Assembly (NCBI GenBank): GCA_016220125.1
Contig: JACRIF010000035.1
Coordinates: forward strand, 1 to 8,413
From: Candidatus Peregrinibacteria bacterium
Lineage (GTDB): Bacteria; Patescibacteriota; Gracilibacteria; UM-FILTER-43-11
Length of the DNA stretch: 8,413 nt
Direction: 5' to 3'
Below are positions 1 to 6,140 of the stretch, piece after piece (position 1 is the first letter of the stretch; each line of letters opens with the position of its first letter). The position numbers and the translations under genes were made by a program. Below the pieces are notes generated by a model, which saw only the letters and a program-made list of their open reading frames with translations, was not told the DNA's origin and did not search any database.

Positions 1-603
1 CTTAGTGTCTTGAATAATTCAAATACGCCGCAAAGTTCGATTATTGACTTAGAAACCTCACTTGATAGACTAATCTCATTTTTTGTCAAATACCCACATG
101 TTTTTCTCACTGAAGACGATGTTCGTTGCCATTTGGTCGCCGAACTTTTAAGGAATAGTAAATTTTCTCAAATTGTTGACACTGAGGATAGTGAGAAATC
201 AATTAACATTCATAGCGAAGTTAGATGGTATGGCGAGAGTCGCAATTTGAGATACCGATCTGACGTGGTTGTATTAGACACAAGCGACTTAAGGGTAACT
301 GACACTACCTTTAAATTACCATCCAAAGGATTTGGATTTAATAATTTCTTTGCAATAATTGAAATTAAATTACGGCGCAATATCAAAAAAAGCGATAGCA
401 CATTTATCAATGAAATCAATGCAGATTTTGAAAAACTAAAAAAAATCCATTTCGAGACTAATACTTACAATAAACACAAGGCAAATTATTATCTATTGTG
501 CTTTGATAAAGGTGTTAATTTATGTAGAAGGCTACCTCTCGATAGCCAAAATCCAAATATCAAAATAATGTACGCATCCATGTCACCCAAAATTGCGCCT
601 TGA
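1..603 (+). CDS. Hypothetical protein, PD-(D/E)XK nuclease-like, possibly partial at 5' end
   Basis: The frame is open to the left edge. The first usable start in the window is TTG at 10 (197 residues), but the true start may lie outside. Counting from that TTG, the protein has an acidic N-terminal helix (EDD at 35-37, followed by a Leu-rich helix), then E70, D85 in a YRSDVVVLD strand, and E118-I-K120 in a hydrophobic strand (FFAIIEIKL). The order E...D...ExK with beta-strand flanks is the usual active-site layout of the PD-(D/E)XK restriction-endonuclease fold, so a metal-dependent DNA-cleaving or nuclease-derived protein is plausible. No methyltransferase or specificity gene is visible beside it. 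The gene is much more A+T-rich than its neighbours (bases 301-360 have 16 G/C of 60, against 39 of 60 in 4861-4920 of secA), which suggests horizontal acquisition. It converges with the minus-strand gene ending at 691. The coding call is strong; the fold is inferred from motifs. Confidence 0.75.
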   Translation, partial: LSVLNNSNTPQSSIIDLETSLDRLISFFVKYPHVFLTEDDVRCHLVAELLRNSKFSQIVDTEDSEKSINIHSEVRWYGESRNLRYRSDVVVLDTSDLRVTDTTFKLPSKGFGFNNFFAIIEIKLRRNIKKSDSTFINEINADFEKLKKIHFETNTYNKHKANYYLLCFDKGVNLCRRLPLDSQNPNIKIMYASMSPKIAP

Positions 604-610
604 TTTTGGC

Positions 611-640
611 TTACGTCACCTTCCCAAACCCATCAAAATG
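611..640 (-). pseudogene. Remnant 3' end of a second copy of the 114-residue gene
   Basis: Read on the minus strand, these bases encode HFDGFGKVT followed by TAA. The neighbouring intact gene ends HFDGFAKIN followed by TAA. The two tails align without gaps, including the stop codon: six of nine residues and 20 of 30 bases match. The three base differences within HFDGF are all silent third-position changes, so the copies diverged while under protein-level selection. Further upstream (toward 690) the frame stays open but no longer resembles the gene. The simplest reading is a tandem paralogue whose body was deleted, leaving about ten codons. It is short, so chance cannot be fully excluded. Confidence 0.5.
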
Positions 641-690
641 CACCCTCAACAGTGCGAGTGCGAGTCTCAAGTGCGTAACCCTAATTCGGA

Positions 691-1035
691 TTAGTTGATT
701 TTAGCGAATCCATCGAAATGCGATTTTCCATCCTTGAAGACCTCGACGACGCGGTAGCGGCCTTTCGTGTAGACCGAATCACCTTCCCTGAAGTGGACGG
801 CCTCTAAAATGATGATGCTGGCCAAGGGGCGCGAGAGGTGTTGGTCGCCCTTGGTTTCCAGCAGGGGCAGTTCGCCGAAGAGCCAGTAGTTCCGCTGGCC
901 CTTTTTGAGGAAGGGGTATTCCTTTCCCACCTCCAAAGGCTCGGGGATGCATTCCTCGATCCGTCGTCGCCCCGCCGAAAATTCGGCAACGTTCCGCAAC
1001 GCCAGATCCGGATTGAATTCAACCACTATTCCCAT
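691..1035 (-). CDS. Hypothetical protein, 114 residues, unknown function
   Basis: This is a complete minus-strand frame starting at ATG (1033-1035). An in-frame stop at 1045-1047 rules out an upstream start. I do not recognise a named family. The protein is soluble, with no signal peptide or membrane segment. It begins MGIVVEFNPDLALRN, has a basic RRR at 23-25, two adjacent acidic residues and a Cys at 27-29, a central KKGQRNYWLFGELPLLETKG stretch (44-63), and two predicted beta strands (ASIIILEAVHF, GRYRVVEVF). The compact beta-rich pattern could suit a small binding domain, but no function is assigned. It lies 34 bases downstream of the FecR-domain gene on the same strand and is probably co-transcribed with it. 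A GGAGG (minus strand, 1058-1062) sits 22 bases before the start, too far for a normal ribosome site. A remnant of a related gene tail follows at 611-640, which supports this being a real, once-duplicated gene. Confidence 0.8.
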   Translation of the reverse strand: MGIVVEFNPDLALRNVAEFSAGRRRIEECIPEPLEVGKEYPFLKKGQRNYWLFGELPLLETKGDQHLSRPLASIIILEAVHFREGDSVYTKGRYRVVEVFKDGKSHFDGFAKIN

Positions 1036-1066
1036 GCTAACAAGCTAACGAAGCTAACCTCCTAAC
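1036..1066. repeat. Short tandem repeat, about 8-base period, GCTAAC core
   Basis: On the + strand the gap between the two minus-strand genes reads GCTAAC, AAGCTAAC, GAAGCTAAC, then the variant CTCCTAAC, followed by AAGCTAC that runs into the upstream gene's stop codon at 1070-1072. This gives four imperfect units of 8-9 bases. The variant unit supplies the only GGAGG on the minus strand in this gap. The repeat fills essentially the whole intergenic space. Its function is unknown. Confidence 0.7.
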
Positions 1067-1069
1067 AAG

Positions 1070-3205
1070 CTACTGCTGATAATTGATCTCAATCGAGTCC
1101 TTCCCCGTTTGAACACCATTGCGCTCGCCCGACACGGTGAAGGTGTTCTTGCCGGATTGGAGCTTCACGGAGGTACTCCACTTCTCGCTGCCGGGAATGT
1201 ATTCTGTCAGCTCCTTGTCGTTCACATACACGCGAGTAACCCACTTGCCGACCGTTCCGCCGACCACGAGGGTGTCGAGCGTGGTGGAATAGGTGGACGC
1301 TTCGGTGGGGATGGTGACGACCGGGTCGGCGCTGGCCCCGCTTTGCACGTCGATGGTGATGCTATCGGAACCCAGCACCTTGCCCGCATCGTCGTAGGCT
1401 TTGACGGTGTACACGTTGGCCTTGCCGATCTCGAGGTTTCCGATGCTCTTGAAGGCTCGGTATTTGAAAGACGTGCTGCCCGAGGCGAAGAGCGAGAGGG
1501 CGTAGTCGTTCACCGTCACTTTCGCGGTGCCTTCCGGCACAGTGCCGGCGATCTCGAACTCGGTCTCGCTGGTCTTCAGATCCGCCCCGCCATTGGGCGC
1601 CGTGATACTCACCCCGCCGGTGCCGGAGGTGTTGGTGGCGGGCGCAGGGGTGGCTGTCGACGAGGTTGAGGGGGCGGTGGTAACCGTATCCGATGGGGTG
1701 TCGGCCACGGGGGGTTTGACCCCGGCCGCATCGATGACCTCTTGGGTCAGTTTCAGAATCAAAGTGGCGGGCTCGCTCTGGTTGCCGGCCTTGTCCTCGG
1801 CGATGACCTTGAACTCGTTCTCGCCCGCATTCAGGTTGCCGTACTCGACCTTGGCGTAGTACTGCCACGCCTTGCTGCCGGGCACGTATTTGCCCAGGCG
1901 GTAGTCGTTCACGATCACGGCCTGGGTGTCGGCGCTCACCGTGCCCTTGATGAGTTGCTCCACGGATGCGATGTCGATGGACGCGCCGGGCGTGGCGGAC
2001 TTGGGCTCCGTGATGACCGGGGTCGCAGGGGCCGTCTTGTCGTACACCACGGTCAGCGACTCCAAGGCGGTTTTCTTGCCGGCCATGTCCTCGGCCTCGA
2101 GCTTGATGGTGTTGTCCCCCTCCAATCCCATTTTCACGGAATCCACTTTCCATTTGCCGTCCGAGACCACCGTGGCCTTGGCGCCGTTCACGTACACGGC
2201 CTTGACCTTGGCGGAATCGTAATTGCCCTCAACCGCGATCGAGGATTTGCTGGTCGCGAAATTCTGCGTGGGCTTGGTCACATAGGCGACCCGATCCATG
2301 TTGGCCAAGGGGGTGGAACTCTCGGATCCGATCGGGGTGGCCGAACCCACCGTGACGGAGGAGGTGTCGGTTCCGGTTGCCGTGGTGTCGCCCGGCAGGC
2401 TGACGGTCACGGTTGTGGTGGAGGAGCCGGTGTCGGAATCGGCGGTCGGCTCGTCGCCCGATTCCTCGAACGCGTCGATCATGCCGTCCTTCTTGGCGTT
2501 CCAATGGTACCAGCTGGTCTTGCGGAACTGGTCGCTCAAGGCGAAGATCACCTCCACATCCTCCCCTTTCTTGATGGATTCGACCTTGGCGGGATCGAGG
2601 CTGAACTGCTGACCAACACCCAAGGTGTAAGTTTTTACAACATCATCGTTGAACTTCACGCCGATCTGCGCGCTGCCCTGGATCACATAAACCGTGGAAG
2701 GCGCGGTGACGCTGATCACGCCCCCGCGGGTATCGACCGTGATGAGGTCGGTGGTGATGCCGAATTTGGAATCGGGATTCACAATCGGGGAAACCTTGGT
2801 CCACAAATCCCCCTTGTTCAACTCCACATTGATGTTGAACGACTCATCCTTTTTCTTGAGCGAGGTGAACGAGGTCTCGGTGTTCGTGTTGAGCCTCATG
2901 ATGCTCTGGTCGAAAAACGTGAGCGTGGCCCGGCCGTCGTTCGCGGTCTTCAAACCCTCGCCCCGGTACAAATAGATCTTGTCGGGCGCGTTCTGCCATT
3001 CGCTCTTGCCCACGGTCATGGCCTTGGCGCTGCCGGCCTCGATATTCAAAAACACCTTCTCGTTCAACGTGCTCTGGCTTTCGCCCGTCAGGAAGCGGTT
3101 GAGCCCCCACCAGGCGCCCACAATCGCGGCCACCAGCAAGAGGATCACGACAAAAGGCAGGAGATAGCTATGCGCCTTCTTCCTGGGGGGCATCTGATAA
3201 TACAT
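1070..3205 (-). CDS. Membrane-anchored FecR-domain protein with four Ig-like repeats
   Basis: The product has 711 residues. It has a short basic cytoplasmic start (PPRKK at 6-10) and one membrane segment at about 14-38, with the rest predicted outside. Residues about 55-205 fit a FecR domain: RGEGLKTANDGRATLTFFDQ, then LNKGDLWTKV, then TTDLITVDTRGGVISV, then VIQGSAQIGV and GVGQQFSL. A Thr/Ser-rich linker (about 254-300) leads to Ig-like (glucodextranase domain B-style) repeats at about 308-388, 396-486, 532-621 and 628-708, with a Thr/Pro/Ala linker at 500-530 between the second and third. Repeats 2-4 share a signature such as VNDYRLGKYVPGS (432-444) and VNDKELTEYIPGS (661-673). FecR proteins classically regulate an ECF sigma factor from the inner membrane, but no sigma gene is adjacent, so a structural or cell-surface binding role is more likely. 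The ATG at 3203-3205 has no Shine-Dalgarno; Met5 is an alternative start. It is divergent from secA. Confidence 0.9.
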   Translation of the reverse strand: MYYQMPPRKKAHSYLLPFVVILLLVAAIVGAWWGLNRFLTGESQSTLNEKVFLNIEAGSAKAMTVGKSEWQNAPDKIYLYRGEGLKTANDGRATLTFFDQSIMRLNTNTETSFTSLKKKDESFNINVELNKGDLWTKVSPIVNPDSKFGITTDLITVDTRGGVISVTAPSTVYVIQGSAQIGVKFNDDVVKTYTLGVGQQFSLDPAKVESIKKGEDVEVIFALSDQFRKTSWYHWNAKKDGMIDAFEESGDEPTADSDTGSSTTTVTVSLPGDTTATGTDTSSVTVGSATPIGSESSTPLANMDRVAYVTKPTQNFATSKSSIAVEGNYDSAKVKAVYVNGAKATVVSDGKWKVDSVKMGLEGDNTIKLEAEDMAGKKTALESLTVVYDKTAPATPVITEPKSATPGASIDIASVEQLIKGTVSADTQAVIVNDYRLGKYVPGSKAWQYYAKVEYGNLNAGENEFKVIAEDKAGNQSEPATLILKLTQEVIDAAGVKPPVADTPSDTVTTAPSTSSTATPAPATNTSGTGGVSITAPNGGADLKTSETEFEIAGTVPEGTAKVTVNDYALSLFASGSTSFKYRAFKSIGNLEIGKANVYTVKAYDDAGKVLGSDSITIDVQSGASADPVVTIPTEASTYSTTLDTLVVGGTVGKWVTRVYVNDKELTEYIPGSEKWSTSVKLQSGKNTFTVSGERNGVQTGKDSIEINYQQ

Positions 3206-3238
3206 AGTTGGTTGTTAGGTTCGAAAAATGACCCCACG

Positions 3239-3267
3239 ATGGTACAAAAATGCGTTTCGTTTGTCAA
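3239..3267 (-). promoter_or_regulatory. Predicted sigma70-type promoter of the FecR-domain gene
   Basis: On the minus strand, a perfect -35 hexamer TTGACA (3262-3267) is followed after 17 bases by TACCAT (3239-3244, four of six consensus bases). Transcription would start near 3232, giving a leader of about 27 bases before the ATG. The -35 overlaps the -35 of the opposite-strand secA promoter by five bases, so the two probably cannot be occupied at once. Confidence 0.6.
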
Positions 3268-3289
3268 TTTGCAGAGGGATGACTATAAT
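3261..3289 (+). promoter_or_regulatory. Predicted sigma70-type promoter of secA
   Basis: TTGTCA (3261-3266, five of six consensus bases), a 17-base spacer and a perfect TATAAT (3284-3289) form a near-ideal promoter. The predicted start near 3296 gives a secA leader of roughly 115 bases. Nearly all of that leader is occupied by the inverted repeat at 3301-3396. Confidence 0.7.
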
Positions 3290-3300
3290 CGGAAAGCGAT

Positions 3301-3396
3301 TTCGAATGGTGGCTAGGATAGTGGCCAGAATAGTGGAAATGAATCAGGCTCCAATTCGATCCACCATCCCAGCCACAACTCCAGCCACAATCCGAA
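3301..3396. repeat. Imperfect 36+36-base inverted repeat of 12-base units in the secA leader
   Basis: The left arm (3301-3336) and the reverse complement of the right arm (3361-3396) match at 26 of 36 positions without gaps, around a 24-base centre. Each arm is itself periodic. GTGG occurs at 3309, 3321 and 3333, and CCAC at 3361, 3373 and 3385, exactly 12 bases apart. Unit examples are GTGGCTAGGATA and, inverted, CCAGCCACAACT. On + strand RNA the stem has 26 Watson-Crick pairs plus one G-U. On minus-strand RNA seven of the ten mismatches become G-U pairs, so 33 of 36 positions could pair. It ends 14 bases before the secA start. It may be a leader hairpin, an operator array or a small repeat element. 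Confidence 0.8.
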
Positions 3397-3410
3397 TAAA
3401 TTTTCAAATT

Positions 3411-6053
3411 ATGCTCACTCGAATCATCAACGCCATCATCGGAGACTTCAGCAACAAGGAACTCAAGAAGATCACCCCCTTTGTCGCTCAGATCAACAAA
3501 AAGGAGGAGGAGTATCAAAAACTCACCGAGGCCGAGCTGAAGGACCACACCCGGCTATTCAAGGAGCGCCTGCAAAAAGGCGAAACCACCAACGACCTGC
3601 TGGTCGAGGCCTTCGCGACCGTGAAAAATGCCTGCCGCCGTTTGGTCGGCACCAAGTTCATGCTGGGCAAGGACGAGCAAACGTGGGACATGATCCCCTT
3701 CGACTGCCAGCTGATCGGCGGAATCGCGTTGCACCGCGGGCGCATCTCTGAGATGCGAACCGGCGAAGGTAAAACGTTGGTCGCCTCGCTCCCCGTGTAC
3801 CTGAACGCGCTGACGGGCAAGGGCGTGCACCTCATCACCGTGAACGATTACCTCGCCAAGCGCGACGCCGCCTGGATGGGCGTGATCTACACTTACCTCG
3901 GCCTGACCGTGGGCACCATCGTGCACGGCATTTCGAACGAGGAGCGCCGGGCCGCGTACAATTCCGATATCACCTACGGCACCAACAACGAGTTTGGATT
4001 CGACTATTTGCGCGACAACATGGCCTCGACGCTTGAAAACCGCGTCCAGCGCAAGCTCCACTACGCCATCGTCGACGAGGTCGACTCGATTTTGATCGAC
4101 GAGGCGCGGACCCCGCTCATCATTTCCGCGGCCGCCGACGAATCCACCAAGAAGTATCTGCAATACGCCACCCTGATCAACCAGCTGCAACCGAACGATC
4201 ACTACAAGATCGACGAGAAGGACCGCGCCGCCACCCTGACCGAGGAGGGCATCGCGAAAATGGAGCAACTCATGGGCGTCACCAACATCTACACCGAGTC
4301 GGGCTTCATGGAAGTGCACCACATCGAGCAGGCGCTCAAAGCCAAAGCCATTTTCAAGCGCGACACCGACTACGTGGTGAAGGACGGCGAGATTTTGATC
4401 GTCGACGAATTCACCGGGCGCCTCATGCCGGGGCGTCGCTACTCCGACGGCCTGCACCAAGCCATCGAGGCCAAGGAAAACGTGGAGGTGAAGCAAGAGA
4501 GCAAAACGCTCGCCACCATCACCTTCCAGAACTACTTCCGCCTGTACGAAAAACTCGCGGGCATGACCGGAACCGCCAAAACCGAGGAGGAGGAGTTCTT
4601 CAAGATCTACAACCTCGAGGTCGTGGTCATCCCGACCAACCGCGCCATCAGCCGCATCGACCAGGCCGACGTGATCTACAAAACCCAAAAGGGCAAATTC
4701 ATGAGCGTGGCCAAGGCCATCCAGGAATTCCACGCCAAGGGCCAGCCCGTGCTCGTGGGCACCATTTCGGTGGAAAAGTCCGAGATGCTCTCGCAACTCC
4801 TCAAACTGTACGGCATCACGCACGAGGTGCTGAACGCCAAGCACCCTGAGCGCGAGGCCGAGATCGTGGCCATGGCCGGCCAGAAGAACGCCGTGACCAT
4901 CGCCACCAACATGGCCGGTCGCGGAACCGATATCAAACTGGGGGCGGGCGTGCGCGAACTCGGCGGCCTCGCCATCATCGGCACCGAGCGCCACGAGGCG
5001 CGACGCATCGACAACCAGCTCCGCGGACGCGCCGGACGCCAAGGCGACCCGGGCGAGAGCCGATTCTACGTTTCCATGGAGGATGATTTGATGCGCATGT
5101 TCGGCGCGGACAAGATCAAGAACATGATGGAGCGCCTGGGCCTCCCCGAGGACATGCCCATCGAGAACCGCCTGATCTCGCACAGCATCGAAAGCGCCCA
5201 GAAACGCGTGGAAGGCCACAACTTCGACATCCGCAAGCATTTGCTCGAATACGACGACGTGATGAACAAGCAACGCGAAATAGTGTACGCGCGACGCCTC
5301 AAGATTTTGGAGAACGAAAATCTGAAAAACGAGATCCTCGAGCTGATCCGCAAGGAATCGGAGAGCATCGTGCATTCCCGAACGGCCTCGCAGAACCGCG
5401 ACGAGTGGGATCTGGCCGGCATCGCCGACGCGGTCAACGCCCTGCTCCCCACCGACACCATGAAGCTGGATGTGCAGGATTTCGAGAAGCTGGTGGAGCC
5501 CAACGACGTGGTCGACTACCTCACCAACGTGCTCAACACGGAGTACCGCATGAAGGAGGACGCCCTGCCCGACCCCAGCATCCTGCGCCAAGTCGAAAAG
5601 GGAATTCTCCTCCGCGTGGTCGACACCCTGTGGATGGAGCACATCGATGAAATGAGCAACCTGCGCGACGCGGTCAGCCTGCGCGGGTACGCCCAGCGCG
5701 ACCCGCTCACCGAATACAAGCAGGACGCCTTCCAGATGTTCAAGCGCTTGCTCGAGGCTATCCAGCACAATGTGATCAACACGCTGTTCAAAGTCCAAAT
5801 CAACGTGCAGGCTCCCGCCTCCGCCCTGCCGAAATCCGAAATCGATCCCACCAAACTCAAAACGAACCAAGACCGTATCGAGGGGAACATCACCCAATCG
5901 GCGCTGCGCACCAACAACCCGAATTCCCCCGAGGCGCGCGTGGCCCAGCGCATGGCCGCCAAGGCGCAAGCGCCCGCGGTACCCGAGACCGGCCGCAACG
6001 ACCCCTGCCCATGCGGATCGGGGAAGAAGTACAAGAAATGCCATGGAGCTTAA
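3411..6053 (+). CDS. secA: Preprotein translocase subunit SecA
   Basis: SecA is the ATPase that drives unfolded preproteins through the SecYEG channel at the cytoplasmic membrane. The 880-residue product looks full length. It has an N-terminal helix region (MLTRIINAIIGD), Walker A MRTGEGKT (115-122), VNDYLAKRDA (144-153), Walker B DEVDS followed by ILIDEARTPLIIS (222-239), and the preprotein cross-linking domain at about 240-380. The second motor domain follows with TNMAGRGTDIKLG (499-511) and QLRGRAGRQGDPGESRFY (536-553), then helical scaffold and wing domains. After a variable linker (about 800-860) comes a zinc-binding SEC-C tail with C866, C868, C877 and H878. The start at 3411 fits the family. 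The frame stays open upstream to 3228, including an ATG at 3306 that would add 35 repeat-derived residues; this is judged unlikely. No Shine-Dalgarno precedes the start, only an A+T-rich stretch. The FecR-domain protein encoded divergently would itself need Sec for export. Confidence 0.97.
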   Translation: MLTRIINAIIGDFSNKELKKITPFVAQINKKEEEYQKLTEAELKDHTRLFKERLQKGETTNDLLVEAFATVKNACRRLVGTKFMLGKDEQTWDMIPFDCQLIGGIALHRGRISEMRTGEGKTLVASLPVYLNALTGKGVHLITVNDYLAKRDAAWMGVIYTYLGLTVGTIVHGISNEERRAAYNSDITYGTNNEFGFDYLRDNMASTLENRVQRKLHYAIVDEVDSILIDEARTPLIISAAADESTKKYLQYATLINQLQPNDHYKIDEKDRAATLTEEGIAKMEQLMGVTNIYTESGFMEVHHIEQALKAKAIFKRDTDYVVKDGEILIVDEFTGRLMPGRRYSDGLHQAIEAKENVEVKQESKTLATITFQNYFRLYEKLAGMTGTAKTEEEEFFKIYNLEVVVIPTNRAISRIDQADVIYKTQKGKFMSVAKAIQEFHAKGQPVLVGTISVEKSEMLSQLLKLYGITHEVLNAKHPEREAEIVAMAGQKNAVTIATNMAGRGTDIKLGAGVRELGGLAIIGTERHEARRIDNQLRGRAGRQGDPGESRFYVSMEDDLMRMFGADKIKNMMERLGLPEDMPIENRLISHSIESAQKRVEGHNFDIRKHLLEYDDVMNKQREIVYARRLKILENENLKNEILELIRKESESIVHSRTASQNRDEWDLAGIADAVNALLPTDTMKLDVQDFEKLVEPNDVVDYLTNVLNTEYRMKEDALPDPSILRQVEKGILLRVVDTLWMEHIDEMSNLRDAVSLRGYAQRDPLTEYKQDAFQMFKRLLEAIQHNVINTLFKVQINVQAPASALPKSEIDPTKLKTNQDRIEGNITQSALRTNNPNSPEARVAQRMAAKAQAPAVPETGRNDPCPCGSGKKYKKCHGA

Positions 6054-6057
6054 ACAA

Positions 6058-6085
6058 GCGGTAAGCGATAAGCTATAAGCCGTAA
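6058..6085. repeat. Four tandem heptamers, GCNNTAA
   Basis: Directly after the secA stop come GCGGTAA, GCGATAA, GCTATAA and GCCGTAA, four head-to-tail 7-base units with fixed GC at the start and TAA at the end and two variable middle bases. They form no convincing hairpin and lack a T-run, so they do not look like an intrinsic terminator. They resemble in style the short tandemly repeated heptamers known from some bacterial intergenic regions. Confidence 0.75.
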
Positions 6086-6102
6086 ACGCATTGGCCATCA
6101 CT

Positions 6103-6131
6103 TTGTAAAAACAATTCTGCAGTTCAATAAT
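6103..6131 (+). promoter_or_regulatory. Possible promoter of the secreted repeat-protein gene
   Basis: TTGTAA (6103-6108, four of six consensus bases), a 17-base spacer and AATAAT (6126-6131, five of six) lie just before the ATG at 6141. The start of transcription would fall near 6138, making the message almost leaderless. The match is modest and the region is A+T-rich, so chance is possible. Confidence 0.3.
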
Positions 6132-6140
6132 TTAAACATT

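Noticed and set aside
681..694. Small hairpin CTAAT-TCGG-ATTAG as a terminator between the convergent genes
   Set aside because: The stem is only five pairs, mostly A-T, and overlaps the stop codon of the minus-strand gene. A short T-rich stretch follows on the + strand only, which is too weak to call a terminator.
1742..3316. + strand open frame of 524 codons opposite the FecR-domain gene
   Set aside because: Same composition effect. The product is Gly/His/Asp/Val-rich without domains, and it would erase the clear FecR and Ig-like architecture on the other strand.
3228..3410. Longer secA start at 3228
   Set aside because: That ATG lies upstream of the predicted promoter (TATAAT at 3284-3289), so it would not be on the secA message, and the added residues are unlike any SecA N-terminus.
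3555..6101. Minus-strand open frame of 848 codons opposite secA
   Set aside because: It is a shadow of secA caused by strong third-position G/C preference. Its translation is low-complexity (His, Val, Gly, Leu-rich) and matches no family, while the secA frame is unambiguous.
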